Shown here: positions 1 through 8,125 of the stretch, one piece after another | Layout: each line of letters starts with the position of its first letter | How positions within the stretch are numbered: the first letter of the stretch is position 1 | Origin: Bordetella parapertussis | GTDB taxonomy: Bacteria > Pseudomonadota > Gammaproteobacteria > Burkholderiales > SG8-39 | Direction of reading: 5' to 3' | Length of the DNA: 18,314 bases | Assembly (NCBI GenBank): GCA_945906975.1 | Contig: CAMDRY010000022.1 | Location: 1 to 18,314, forward strand | The notes under the pieces: generated by a model | What the model was told of the DNA's origin: nothing | The model's database searches: none | What the model saw: only the letters and a program-made list of their open reading frames with translations | Made by a program: the position numbers and the translations under genes

Positions 1-116
1 CAGTCCTCTTTCCAGCTCTTTAGGTTTAGCTCTGGCGCGACTTCATCCCTGTGATGGACAGGAATGGGACAGACTGCATTTTCTCCGCTTTATTGCGAAC
101 TACAAGTTGGCAGCCA
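1..116. other. Short flank downstream of moaC, no gene seen
   Basis: This stretch follows the moaC stop codon and runs to the left edge. I see no convincing reading frame, RNA gene or hairpin with a T-tract. Short direct repeats (GGACAG twice, AGCTCT twice) are present but look like chance. Confidence 0.4.
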
Positions 117-611
117 CTATCGTGCTAACCAATGACCCGATTTGCCGCCGGATTTTTCGATTAGGCCGATGGCCTCGATATGCATACCCCGGTCGACGGC
201 CTTGCACATGTCGTAGACGGTGAGCAAACCGACGCTGACGGCGGTGAGCGCCTCCATTTCGACGCCGGTGCGGCCGAAGGTCTCCACAGTCACTTCGAGA
301 CTCACGCCGGCACCCGCTTCATCGAATGCGAAATCGGCGGCGATGCGGGTGATGGCAATCGGGTGACATAAGGGGATGAGCTCGGCGGTCCGTTTGGCCG
401 CCTGTATCGCGGCAAGGCGCGCGATGCCGATGACATCGCCTTTTTTGCTTGAGCCGGACTGAATCAGCACGAAGGTCGCGGGAAGCATGCGTATGGTGCC
501 GCCGGCGCGTGCGACGCGGTGGGTTTCTGTTTTGCCCCCGACATCGACCATGTGGGCCTGGCCCCGGGCGTCAAAATGGGTGAGGGACGCGGGCTTATTC
601 TTGTTTTCCAT
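117..611 (-). CDS. moaC: Cyclic pyranopterin monophosphate synthase MoaC
   Basis: MoaC acts in the cytoplasm with MoaA in the first step of molybdenum cofactor synthesis, turning the MoaA product made from GTP into cyclic pyranopterin monophosphate. The 164-residue product is full length for the family (about 160). Family residues are in place: the [18 protein letters not shown] segment with Lys73, LCHPI with His83, [10 protein letters not shown] with Glu118 and Glu120, VYDMCKA with Asp134 and Lys137, and the glycine-rich KSGGKSG end. The ATG at 611 gives a normal N-terminus ([14 protein letters not shown]), although no strong Shine-Dalgarno sequence precedes it. It is divergent from the M48 protease gene across 70 bp. 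No other moa or moe gene is in the window, so it looks like a scattered pathway gene. Confidence 0.96.
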   Translation of the reverse strand: MENKNKPASLTHFDARGQAHMVDVGGKTETHRVARAGGTIRMLPATFVLIQSGSSKKGDVIGIARLAAIQAAKRTAELIPLCHPIAITRIAADFAFDEAGAGVSLEVTVETFGRTGVEMEALTAVSVGLLTVYDMCKAVDRGMHIEAIGLIEKSGGKSGHWLAR

Positions 612-681
612 CGGATTGATTTACGTTTTTATGCTCGAGGGTTTTCGGGAACTTATCAACGGCTAACGGTATCATATTGGC
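612..681. promoter_or_regulatory. Divergent promoter region, moaC / M48 protease
   Basis: These 70 bp separate two divergent genes and must hold or border both promoters. A possible -10 box TATCAT lies at 670-675 on the plus strand, and overlapping it, TATGAT lies at 671-676 on the minus strand. Neither has a good -35 at 16-18 bp. If the plus-strand box is used, transcription would begin at about the protease ATG, which would fit its lack of a Shine-Dalgarno sequence. Confidence 0.3.
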
Positions 682-2130
682 ATGCGTACCGTTTATTTTA
701 GGCTGCTGTTGCTGCTGTTGCTACCCTGTGCGTTGTGGCTTCCCCGTGGCATGGGGCAGGAACTGCCCGATCTTGGCGATGTGTCCCAAGCGACGTTCTC
801 GGTGCTCGAGGAGCGTCGTCTGGGCGAAAACATCATGCACGAGATTCGGCGCGACCTCAGCTACAACGACGACCCGGAGTTGGCCGACTACATCAATACC
901 CTGGGCTACCGGCTGGTTGCTGCGAGTAGCGACGCGCGCCAGGATTTTGAATTCTTCATCATGCGCGATGCCACGCTCAACGCCTTTGCCATGCCCGGGG
1001 GTTTTATCGGTGTGCATACCGGGCTGATCCTCGCCGCCCAGTCCGAATCCGAGCTGGCAGGTGTGCTCGCGCACGAGGTTTCCCATGTCACGCAGCGGCA
1101 TATTGCGCGGCAGATCAGCAGGCAGGGGCAGGTTTCCGCCTTGTCGCTGGCGGGGCTCGCGCTGGCGCTGCTGGCCTCCCGCGCGAGCAGCGACCTCGCC
1201 CAGGCCGCTGCGTTCGGTTCCCAGGCCGGCGTGATCGCGACGCAACTCAATTACACGCGGGAATTCGAACGCGAGGCCGACCGCATCGGCTTTCAGACCT
1301 TGCAGCGCGCAAACTTCAACGTGCAGGGCATGGCGGCGTTTTTCGAGCGCCTGCAAAAAAGATCACGTCTTGTCGAGAACAATGCGCCGGCTTATCTGCG
1401 CACCCACCCGCTGACCGGCGAACGTATTTCGGATATGCAGAACCGTTCCAAAGACGAGGCATACCGTCAGGTGCCCGATAGTTTGGAGTTTCAACTGGTG
1501 CGTGCAAAACTGCGCGCGGAGCAGGGTATGGCGCCTGATGCGGTGACTTATTTTGAGCAAGCCTTGCGTGAAAAGCGCTTCTCCAGCGAGTACGCCGCGC
1601 ACTATGGCTATGCCGTCGCGCTTGCCCGTGCGAGGAACTTCCGCGGGGCCGAGCGCGAGATTGCTGTCTTGCGCAACCAGGGCAAGTTGCCACCGATGGT
1701 GCACGCACTGATCGCGAGGGTCAAAGGCGACGGTGGTAATCCCGGTGCCGCGCGCGAGACTCTGCGCAACGCGCTGCTGCAGTACCCTGACAATCGTCCG
1801 CTGAACTATGCTTATATCGAGGCGCAGCAGGGGGGCGGTTTGCACGCCGATGCCGTTGCGGGGATCACCGAGCGACTGCGCAGCTATCCACGGGACGCAA
1901 AACTTTTTGCCATGCAGGCCGCGTCCTATGCGGCATTGGGCAAGCGCTTGTTACAGCATCAGGCTCAGGCGCAATTGTATGTGCTCCAAGGGAGCCTGCC
2001 GGCGGCGATAGAGCAATTGCAATTGGCGCAAAAGAGCGGTGATGGGGATTTTTACCAGATGTCGAGCGTCGATGCCCGACTCCGCGAGTTGCGCACACAG
2101 ATGCAGGAAGATGCGCGGAAAAAGCCCTAG
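682..2130 (+). CDS. bepA: BepA-type periplasmic M48 metalloprotease with TPR tail
   Basis: Likely a periplasmic zinc protease and chaperone that supports outer-membrane beta-barrel assembly and degrades stalled barrel proteins, as BepA (YfgC) does in E. coli. The 482-residue length matches BepA (about 487). Residues 1 to about 25 form a signal peptide with a run of seven leucines. The M48 zinc site is intact: His131-Glu132-Val-Ser-His135 and the EREAD motif, with Glu196 as probable third ligand and Asp200. The MPGGFIGVHTGLI segment before the active site is typical. From about residue 240 the protein is helical with repeat-like segments (VTYFEQAL, HYGYAVAL, NYAYIEAQ) that fit TPRs. No strong ribosome binding site is seen before the ATG. 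The function is by homology. The gene name is probable; a related M48 paralogue cannot be excluded. Confidence 0.9.
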   Translation: MRTVYFRLLLLLLLPCALWLPRGMGQELPDLGDVSQATFSVLEERRLGENIMHEIRRDLSYNDDPELADYINTLGYRLVAASSDARQDFEFFIMRDATLNAFAMPGGFIGVHTGLILAAQSESELAGVLAHEVSHVTQRHIARQISRQGQVSALSLAGLALALLASRASSDLAQAAAFGSQAGVIATQLNYTREFEREADRIGFQTLQRANFNVQGMAAFFERLQKRSRLVENNAPAYLRTHPLTGERISDMQNRSKDEAYRQVPDSLEFQLVRAKLRAEQGMAPDAVTYFEQALREKRFSSEYAAHYGYAVALARARNFRGAEREIAVLRNQGKLPPMVHALIARVKGDGGNPGAARETLRNALLQYPDNRPLNYAYIEAQQGGGLHADAVAGITERLRSYPRDAKLFAMQAASYAALGKRLLQHQAQAQLYVLQGSLPAAIEQLQLAQKSGDGDFYQMSSVDARLRELRTQMQEDARKKP

Positions 2131-2281
2131 GGGTTTGGGGTGGGTTTGATGGGGGGGCAACGGATTGATGCCGCAGGTTTTGGACTCTTCAGGCCACAGG
2201 TTCCCGGTCTCGCACGCCGCCTCGATCCCCGGTCTGGTGTAGGCGGAGATTAAGGCGGTTCAGGGTAACGGAATCCTTGCC
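2131..2281. other. Gap between convergent genes, no clear terminator
   Basis: The 151 bp between the convergent protease and chrB-like genes contain no convincing reading frame. CCCGGTCT occurs twice (near 2205 and 2229), and CCGCCT can pair with AGGCGG over a long loop. No stem with a T-tract is present for either gene, so termination here may depend on Rho or lie outside the gap. Confidence 0.4.
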
Positions 2282-3259
2282 TCAGCTTCTGCCTGTGGTT
2301 TCCAGGTAGGCGTCGAACAGCAGGTCAAAGGTCTTTTCGCTTTCCGCCAGAAAGTCATTGTCACTGGCGCTGCGCCGGCGTGCGCCTTGCAGTAATGTTT
2401 CAACGCCGGCCGCTTCGGGCACCGGTGCACCGCCGGCATCAAGCGCATGCACCAGTTTGCCGATGCGGGCCAGAGTGGCGTTGTCGCCGAGCCCGAAATG
2501 GACCAGCAGCTCTTCGAACGTGACCCGGGTTTTGCTGTTTGAGAACTGCGCGCCCTCAAACGCAAAGCTGATTGCTGTTGCCGGGCATTCCCCGTTTTTT
2601 TCCATCCAGAGCAGTGTCGCTTCGGGGTCGATGAAACGGCGTATCAGCCAGGCCGATGCAATACGGTCTGTCCAGATGGGTTTTTTGGTGGCCCATGTGG
2701 CGCGAAAAAACTGCAGAGCCGAATCTGGCGCGCGCCCGTCCTTGGGCGCATCCGGGAACATCAAGGCCTTGACCCGGGCTTCGACTTCGACGAGTACATG
2801 CGCCGCGCGGTCGCGCGCCGACGATGGAAAAAAATCCAGGCCGGAAAGCGCATCGAATTCGCGTCGTTGCTTGTTTAGCACGCGCGCGATGGCGCCCGGG
2901 TCGGAAACGCCGAAGCCCATCTTCAGACCTTCTATGGTCTTGATCAATTCGTCGTACTGATCCGAACGGTCAAAGAATCCGCGAAAAACCCGGGCCTGTG
3001 TCTCCTCGCTATTGACGTGAAGCAGATGGGCGGTGCCCTTGATGCGGGTCACATGCTCGGACAGGCGTGATAATCCGAGGCGGTTGGCGGGAGTGTCGGG
3101 GAGCACGAACACTCCCTCGCGCATTGCGGCGCAACCGAGCGAATCAAGGGTGCGGAGAATGCGCATGCGTGCGGACGGGGCATCGATGGGGAGCGCGGTG
3201 ACGAAAACCAGCCAGCGTTCGCCACCCTTCATGGTGTTATCGGCGGCCACGCGGTGCAT
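2282..3259 (-). CDS. chrB: ChrB-like chromate resistance domain protein
   Basis: The 325-residue product has two ChrB parts. An N-terminal region of about residues 15-165 includes the WLVFVTALPIDAPSARMRILRTL-like opening and the FDRSDQYDELI helix. A C-terminal chromate-resistance domain of about residues 185-320 shows WTDRIASAWLIRRFIDPEA at 196-214. In studied bacteria ChrB is a chromate-responsive activator or helper of the ChrA efflux pump. Here no chrA is adjacent, so its job is uncertain. From memory, the domain usually has a His and a Cys in a stretch like FSHRGERCSF; here residues 239-249 read FSNSKTRVTFE, with Asn and Val instead. The start is unsure: ATG at 3259, or ATG at 3232 (residue 10), which begins closer to the conserved part. 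Neither has a strong Shine-Dalgarno sequence. Confidence 0.85.
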   Translation of the reverse strand: MHRVAADNTMKGGERWLVFVTALPIDAPSARMRILRTLDSLGCAAMREGVFVLPDTPANRLGLSRLSEHVTRIKGTAHLLHVNSEETQARVFRGFFDRSDQYDELIKTIEGLKMGFGVSDPGAIARVLNKQRREFDALSGLDFFPSSARDRAAHVLVEVEARVKALMFPDAPKDGRAPDSALQFFRATWATKKPIWTDRIASAWLIRRFIDPEATLLWMEKNGECPATAISFAFEGAQFSNSKTRVTFEELLVHFGLGDNATLARIGKLVHALDAGGAPVPEAAGVETLLQGARRRSASDNDFLAESEKTFDLLFDAYLETTGRS

Positions 3260-3552
3260 TCAGAAGAACGAATGGGGGCACTGAGGCGCCGTTTGCAACA
3301 TGCGATCCAGGGAGCCAATGCATGGTGGGGTGAGGTGATTGTCAGTAAGTAGATGGTATGTGGCCAGTCTAATTCACCCCTGTGTTTAGGCAAAGAGCCT
3401 GATCGTCGCGTCGGAGACACCCTTACGCTTGGATGGCGGACATCCCGAGGGCGCATCCCGGGCAGACATGCGCCGGCAGGTCAGGTTCATATAGTAAGAT
3501 GGCAAATTATAGATACCATGCCGCTTCGCGCGGCTCGCCAACGGACAGCCTG
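3260..3552. other. Divergent chrB-like / tusA gap with two small hairpins
   Basis: This 293-bp region separates the divergent chrB-like and tusA genes. The short frames in it have no recognisable protein character. Two inverted repeats are visible: GGCGCAT (3450-3456) with ATGCGCC (3468-3474) around an 11-nt loop, and GCCGC (3520-3524) with GCGGC (3530-3534), just 18 nt before the tusA ATG. AT-rich TATAGT (3490-3495) and TATAGA (3508-3513) could serve as -10 boxes for tusA, but no good -35 partner is seen. Confidence 0.35.
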
Positions 3553-3780
3553 ATGAATTTCGACAAAGAAGTGGATGCGCGCGGACTCAATTGCCCTTTA
3601 CCTATTCTGCGCACAAAAAAAGCGCTCACCGACATGCTAAGCGGGCAGGTGTTGCGTATCCTTGCCACCGATCCTGGCGCGGTCAAGGATTTTCAGGCCT
3701 TTGCGAAGCAAACGGGCAATGCGCTGGTAGATCAATCGGCCAATGACAAGGAATTCACTTTTTTCATGCAAAAAAAGTGA
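3553..3780 (+). CDS. tusA: TusA-family sulfur carrier protein
   Basis: A small cytoplasmic sulfur carrier that accepts persulfide sulfur on one cysteine and passes it to partners in tRNA thiolation, cofactor synthesis or, in sulfur oxidisers, sulfur metabolism. The 75-residue product has the TusA hallmark LNCPLPIL with Cys14 in the CPxP motif, preceded by DARG and followed by a basic KKAL helix start. The later strand-helix pattern (VLRILATDPGAVKDFQAF) also fits. I chose ATG 3553 because it gives the normal family N-terminus; the frame stays open upstream but that part is unlike TusA. The Shine-Dalgarno sequence is weak. The gene stands alone with no dsrE, rhodanese or hdr genes beside it, so its partners cannot be inferred from context. 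Confidence 0.93.
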   Translation: MNFDKEVDARGLNCPLPILRTKKALTDMLSGQVLRILATDPGAVKDFQAFAKQTGNALVDQSANDKEFTFFMQKK

Positions 3781-3802
3781 GTCTGCCAAAAGTGAGTCTG
3801 CC
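3773..3802. repeat. Perfect 15-bp tandem duplication over the tusA stop codon
   Basis: The unit AAAAGTGAGTCTGCC occurs twice back to back (3773-3787 and 3788-3802). The first copy contains the last lysine and TGA of tusA. The second copy carries the same AAG TGA in the same frame, so it supplies a back-up stop five codons later, and it ends exactly where the stop codon of the convergent MFS gene begins. Confidence 0.9.
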
Positions 3803-5065
3803 TCAGGTCGCCGGTCGCCCCAGAAGGCCGGCGCGCTCGTAGAGGGGGCGCATCGCCCGGCGCCAAGTGTCGTAGCCGGCGATAAACCACACCGACACGC
3901 TGATCGCGATCAGGCCGTTCAGCAGCAAGGCGTGCTGCGCGCCCAGTGCGTCGGCGAGCGCCCCGGCTGCAAGATTGCCCAGCGGCTGCATGCCCAAAAA
4001 TATCATCACATAAATGCCGACGACGCGGCCGCGCTTGTCCTCGTCGGCGACGCTTTGCAGCAGGGTGTTGGTGGAGGCGGCGGTGATGATGATGCCAAAG
4101 CCGATGAGCAGCATGCAGGCCATTCCCAGCGGCGCGGCGCCGGTTTGCGAAATGAGCGCCAGCCCGGTGCCCGCTATCAGCGGGCCGGCGGCGACGAAGC
4201 GGCCCAGCCCCGGGACACGCTGACGACCGGCAAGGTAAAGCGAGCCGCACAAGGCGCCAAACCCCGAGCAGCCGATCAGAAAGCCAAAAGTGCTTGAGCC
4301 GCCGCCAAACACCTGGTCTGCGATGAGCGGCATCAGCATCTGGTAGGAGGAAAGGAAAATGCTCGCCACGCCGAGCATGACTGTCAGGCGGCGCAATGGC
4401 ATTGTGCCGAACACAAAGTGAAAGCCAACGCGCAGCTCCGCGGCCCAATCGCGCTTTGCCGCTGAGGGCGTCCTGGGCTTGGTCTTCATGCGCGACAGGA
4501 TCAGCAGAATCCAGGTGTAGGAGAGGGCGTTGATCACGAAGCACCAGGCTTCGCCGAATGCGGCAATGAATATGCCGGCAAGGGCGGGGCCGATGAAGCG
4601 GGCCATCTGAAACAGCGACGCGTTGAGCGCGATCGCGTTGGGCAGGTTGTCCCTGTGTTCGACAAGCTCCAGGATGAAGGCGTGCCGGATCGGAGTTTCA
4701 AGCGCGGTGGCCACGCCGATGGCGAGCATGATGATTATGATCTGCCAGGCCGTGACGACTTCCAGAAAGGTGAGGGTCGCCAGCAGGGCGCATAGTATCG
4801 CGCTGACGCCTTGCGCCGCTATCAGCATGCGCCGGCGGTCATAACGGTCGGCAAAGATCGCGGCGAGCGGTGACACCACGAGATAGGCGATATTTGAGGC
4901 GAACCCAACCAACCCGAGTAGCAGCGCCGACCCGGTAAGTCTGTACACCAGCCAGCTCACGGCGATTTGTTGCATCCAGGTGCCGATCATCGAACCGCTC
5001 TGGCCGATGAAGAACAGCCGGAAATTGGGATGCTGGAACGCGCGCAGAGCCGCCGGCAGGTTCAT
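3803..5065 (-). CDS. MFS exporter, EntS / MFS_3 type
   Basis: A 420-residue inner-membrane transporter of the major facilitator superfamily, probably a proton-driven exporter. The N-terminus (NFRLFFIGQSGSMIGTWMQQ, about residues 14-33) and the loop 2-3 motif DRYDRRRM (73-80) are typical of the branch with EntS and the so-called transmembrane secretion effectors. About 10-12 hydrophobic segments follow, with a basic central loop near residues 190-210. The substrate cannot be read from sequence. EntS exports enterobactin, but no siderophore genes are nearby. Its ATG lies 5 nt after the valS stop, so it is probably translated from the valS mRNA, although the functions look unrelated. It is convergent with tusA, with only the 15-bp repeat between them. 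Confidence 0.88.
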   Translation of the reverse strand: MNLPAALRAFQHPNFRLFFIGQSGSMIGTWMQQIAVSWLVYRLTGSALLLGLVGFASNIAYLVVSPLAAIFADRYDRRRMLIAAQGVSAILCALLATLTFLEVVTAWQIIIIMLAIGVATALETPIRHAFILELVEHRDNLPNAIALNASLFQMARFIGPALAGIFIAAFGEAWCFVINALSYTWILLILSRMKTKPRTPSAAKRDWAAELRVGFHFVFGTMPLRRLTVMLGVASIFLSSYQMLMPLIADQVFGGGSSTFGFLIGCSGFGALCGSLYLAGRQRVPGLGRFVAAGPLIAGTGLALISQTGAAPLGMACMLLIGFGIIITAASTNTLLQSVADEDKRGRVVGIYVMIFLGMQPLGNLAAGALADALGAQHALLLNGLIAISVSVWFIAGYDTWRRAMRPLYERAGLLGRPAT

Positions 5066-5070
5066 TCCGC

Positions 5071-7845
5071 TCAGCCCCGGATTTTTCCGAGCTGCTGGCG
5101 CAGCTTGTCGAGTGTCGCGACGAAGGCGGTGAGCCGGTCCTTTTCCTGCCCCACCACTTGGGCCGGTGCGCGTTCGACAAAACTTGCGTTGGAGAGTTTT
5201 GCGTTGGCTTTGGCGATTTCACCTTCGAGCCTGGTTATTTCCTTGCCCAGGCGTTCGCGCTCAGCCACGATGTCGATTTCTATCTTCAGCATCAGGCGTG
5301 TGTCGCCGACCACCGCGACGGGCGCATCCGCTTCGGGCAGCACCGCCGCAACGCTGGTCTCGGACAGTTTTGCCAGTGCCTTGATGTAGGGGAAGGCGGC
5401 CTCCAGCTTTGACTTGTCCCCGCTAGCGAGCAGTGGGATGCGTTCGGCCGGTGATATTTTCATTTCGCCACGAAGGTTGCGGCAGGCGAGCACGAGGTCC
5501 TTGACATAGGCCAGGCTGGCTTCTGCTGCGGTGTCTATCTTTTCAGGCTGCGATTGCGGATAGGGGGCGAGCATGATGCTGGCGCCGGTTTTGCCGGCCA
5601 GCGGGGAGACAGTCTGCCAAAGCTCCTCGGTGATAAACGGAATGATGGGGTGCGCCAGGCGCAGCACCGCTTCGAGAACGCGCACCAGGGTGCGGCGTGT
5701 GCCGCGTTGCTGCGCTTCATTGCCGTTTTGCAATTGCACCTTGGCCAGTTCGACATACCAGTCGCAGTATTCATCCCAGACAAATTTGTAGATGGCGCCG
5801 GCGGCGTTGTCGAAGCGGTATTCGGAAAAGCCTTTGGCGACATCCGCTTCGGTTCTTTGCAGCAGGCTGACGATCCATCTGTCCGCGTCCGACAGCTCGA
5901 ACGCAAGGGACTCGTTCGTGCCGCAGTCCTTGCCCTCTGTATTCATCAGCACGAAACGCGTGGCGTTCCATAGCTTGTTGCAGAAATTGCGGTAGCCCTC
6001 GCAGCGTGACAGATCGAAGTTGAGGGTGCGCGCGAAGGTGGCGAGCGAGGCGAAGGTAAAGCGCAACGCGTCTGTACCGAAGGACGGAATCCCCTGCGGG
6101 TAGTTCTTGCGTATGTACTTTTCTATTTTTACCTTGTGCTCGACTCGCATCAGCCCGACGGTGGATTTTTCGAGCAATGCGTCGAGGGTGATGCCGTCGA
6201 TCAGATCTAGCGGGTCGAGTGTGTTGCCCTTGGACTTGGACATTTTCTGTCCTTCGGCATCGCGTACCAGGGCGTTTATGTAGACATCGCGAAACGGTAC
6301 CTTGCCGGTGAAATGCAGGCTCATCATGATCATCCGGGCGACCCAGAAAAATATGATGTCAAATCCCGTGACCAGCACGGAGGAGGGCAAGAAGGCGTCA
6401 AGGTCCCTGGTTTTTTTCGGCCAGCCGAGCGAGGTGAAGGGCACTAGAGCGGAGGAGAACCAGGTGTCGAGAACGTCCTCGTCGCGGCGCAGCGGCCCGC
6501 CATAGCCCTTGGCGGCGGCCTGTGCGCTCGCCTCTGCCTCGGTGCGCGCAACGTAGACCCGGCCTTCGTTGTCGTACCAGGCCGGAATCTGGTGGCCCCA
6601 CCAGAGTTGGCGCGAAATGCACCAGTCCTGAATGTTTTCCAGCCAGTGGTTGTAGGTCGTTGTCCAGTGCTCGGGGTAGAACTTGACCGCACCGCTGGCG
6701 ACGGCGTCAAGACCATGTTTGGCGAGGCCGTCCATTTTGACGAACCACTGGTCTGTGAGCATGGGTTCGACGATCACGCCGGTGCGCCCGGAGCGCGGAA
6801 CACGAAGCTTGTAGGGCTTCTCGGACACGAGCAGTCCTTGCGCCTGCAGATCAGCAAGCATTTGCTTGCGGGCATCGAAGCGGTCGAGACCACGGTAAGC
6901 CTGCGGCGCGGTGTCGCTGACCTTGGCATCAAGTGTCAGCATGCCGATGGGCGCAAGCTGGTGTCGTTGTCCGACCTGGTAGTCGTTGAAGTCGTGCGCC
7001 GGCGTGATTTTTACGCAACCGGTGCCAAAGGCCGGATCGACGTAATCGTCGGCGATGACCGGGATGCTTCGTCCGGTTAGGGGCAAGGTAACCCGCCTGC
7101 CGACCATCGCCGCGTAGCGTTCATCCTTGGGGTTAACCGCCACGGCGACGTCGCCGAGCATGGTTTCGGGCCGCGTGGTGGCGACAACTAGTGCGCCAAC
7201 GCCGTCGTCGAACGGGTAGCGAATTTCCCAGATCTTGCCGTCTTCCTCTTCGCTGTCCACCTCGAGGTCGGAGACTGCGGTGCCCAGCACCGGATCCCAG
7301 TTTACGAGGCGTTTGCCACGGTAGATAAGGCCGTCTTCGTGCAGGCGGACAAAGACTTCGGCGACGGCCCGCGACATCTTCGCGTCCATGGTGAAATAGC
7401 CGGCCGCCTGTCCTTCGGTGTCGGCGTAGGTCCAGTTGGCCGAGGCGCCGATACGGCGCATCTGGCGCGTGATGGTGGCGCCCGATTCCTGTTTCCAGCC
7501 CCAGACGCGCTCGAGAAAGGCCTCGCGTCCGAGGTCGTGGCGTGTCTTGCCTTCGGCCTGTAACTGGCGCTCAACGACGATTTGCGTGGCAATGCCGGCG
7601 TGATCTGTGCCGACCACCCAGTTGGTGTTTTGGCCAAGCATGCGGTGATAGCGAATGAGCGCGTCCATCAAGGTCTGCTGGAAGGCGTGGCCCATGTGCA
7701 GGGTGCCGGTCACGTTGGGAGGCGGCAGTTGGATGCAGTACGCCTGCTCGTTCCCGCCCGATTGGGCGAAGTACCCTCGCGACTCCCATTCGGGGTACCA
7801 GTGCCGCTCAATGGCGTGCGGGTCGAAACTTTTTGATAATTCCAT
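5071..7845 (-). CDS. valS: Valine--tRNA ligase
   Basis: Class I aminoacyl-tRNA synthetase that charges tRNA-Val with valine in the cytoplasm and edits mischarged threonine. With ATG 7845 the protein has 924 residues (E. coli ValS has 951). The HIGH-type motif is HMGH at residues 50-53 after PPPNVTGTL, and KMSKS is at 534-538. The editing (CP1) domain lies between them, with [12 protein letters not shown] and DFNDYQVG visible. The anticodon-binding domain follows, and the last about 65 residues form the ValS C-terminal coiled coil. The frame is open 62 codons further upstream, but that extension is unlike ValS and would cross the predicted promoter, so I rejected it. The Shine-Dalgarno sequence is weak. 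A TATAAT box and leader hairpin precede the gene. Confidence 0.97.
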   Translation of the reverse strand: MELSKSFDPHAIERHWYPEWESRGYFAQSGGNEQAYCIQLPPPNVTGTLHMGHAFQQTLMDALIRYHRMLGQNTNWVVGTDHAGIATQIVVERQLQAEGKTRHDLGREAFLERVWGWKQESGATITRQMRRIGASANWTYADTEGQAAGYFTMDAKMSRAVAEVFVRLHEDGLIYRGKRLVNWDPVLGTAVSDLEVDSEEEDGKIWEIRYPFDDGVGALVVATTRPETMLGDVAVAVNPKDERYAAMVGRRVTLPLTGRSIPVIADDYVDPAFGTGCVKITPAHDFNDYQVGQRHQLAPIGMLTLDAKVSDTAPQAYRGLDRFDARKQMLADLQAQGLLVSEKPYKLRVPRSGRTGVIVEPMLTDQWFVKMDGLAKHGLDAVASGAVKFYPEHWTTTYNHWLENIQDWCISRQLWWGHQIPAWYDNEGRVYVARTEAEASAQAAAKGYGGPLRRDEDVLDTWFSSALVPFTSLGWPKKTRDLDAFLPSSVLVTGFDIIFFWVARMIMMSLHFTGKVPFRDVYINALVRDAEGQKMSKSKGNTLDPLDLIDGITLDALLEKSTVGLMRVEHKVKIEKYIRKNYPQGIPSFGTDALRFTFASLATFARTLNFDLSRCEGYRNFCNKLWNATRFVLMNTEGKDCGTNESLAFELSDADRWIVSLLQRTEADVAKGFSEYRFDNAAGAIYKFVWDEYCDWYVELAKVQLQNGNEAQQRGTRRTLVRVLEAVLRLAHPIIPFITEELWQTVSPLAGKTGASIMLAPYPQSQPEKIDTAAEASLAYVKDLVLACRNLRGEMKISPAERIPLLASGDKSKLEAAFPYIKALAKLSETSVAAVLPEADAPVAVVGDTRLMLKIEIDIVAERERLGKEITRLEGEIAKANAKLSNASFVERAPAQVVGQEKDRLTAFVATLDKLRQQLGKIRG

Positions 7846-7893
7846 GACGTGCCGGCCTGCTATGCAAAAACCACAATAAACAGAGAACAAAGG

Positions 7894-7929
7894 GCGCGTT
7901 GCGGAGATTGCGAGACAGGGGCAACGCGC
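7894..7929 (-). promoter_or_regulatory. 9-bp hairpin in the predicted valS mRNA leader
   Basis: GCGCGTTGC and GCAACGCGC (7921-7929 and 7894-7902 read on the minus strand) pair perfectly around an 18-nt loop. The hairpin would start about six nucleotides after the predicted start site and is followed by a T-rich but broken run. It could protect the mRNA 5' end or act as an attenuator. The pairing is seen; the role is inferred. Confidence 0.5.
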
Positions 7930-7941
7930 TGATAGCCGCCG

Positions 7942-7947
7942 ATTATA
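7942..7947 (-). promoter_or_regulatory. Perfect TATAAT -10 box for valS
   Basis: On the minus strand the sequence reads GCTATAATCGG, a perfect sigma-70 -10 box about 95 nt before the valS ATG. The predicted transcription start is near 7935. At 16-18 bp upstream I see only poor -35 matches (CGTGTT or GTGTTT), so the promoter may be of moderate strength or need an activator. Confidence 0.6.
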
Positions 7948-7960
7948 GCGGAGCGCAACC

Positions 7961-8057
7961 GGAAAACACGGTTTCCTCACGCCAGAAGTGTGCGGCGATG
8001 GCAGCGTTTCGGGAACGCTTATACACGGCATGCATCGCTGGAAAGCCGCTTCTGGCG
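7961..8057. repeat. Nested inverted repeats in the gap upstream of valS
   Basis: A compact self-complementary stretch lies between the hypothetical gene and valS. The outer arms CGCCAGAAG (7980-7988) and CTTCTGGCG (8049-8057) are perfect. Inside, GCGATG (7995-8000) pairs with CATCGC (8033-8038), and AGCGTT (8003-8008) pairs with AACGCT (8014-8019) around a TCGGG loop. GCGGC (7992-7996) can instead pair with GCCGC (8045-8049). A separate small hairpin, GGAAA/TTTCC, sits at 7961-7976. The element lies upstream of the TATAAT box, so it is not in the predicted valS leader. It could be the 3' end of the pepA-holC transcript, a small RNA, or a DNA-level site. Confidence 0.55.
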
Positions 8058-8125
8058 CGGGTTTTCAGCCGCTTGCTCACATAAAAATGCGCTTTAACGA
8101 CGGTTGTGACCGGCGTCGATGCCGA

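Noticed and set aside
2190..2250. tRNA-like look of the sequence around GGTTCCCGGTCT
   Set aside because: No acceptor, D or anticodon stems could be formed, and the T-arm pattern is wrong.
7846..8031. 62-codon N-terminal extension of valS
   Set aside because: It is not ValS-like and would span the TATAAT box and leader hairpin. ATG 7845 gives the normal N-terminus.
7980..8057. Integron attC site or small transposable element
   Set aside because: The RYYYAAC/GTTRRRY core boxes are absent, the flanks show no target duplication and no integrase or cassette is near. The stems alone are reported instead.
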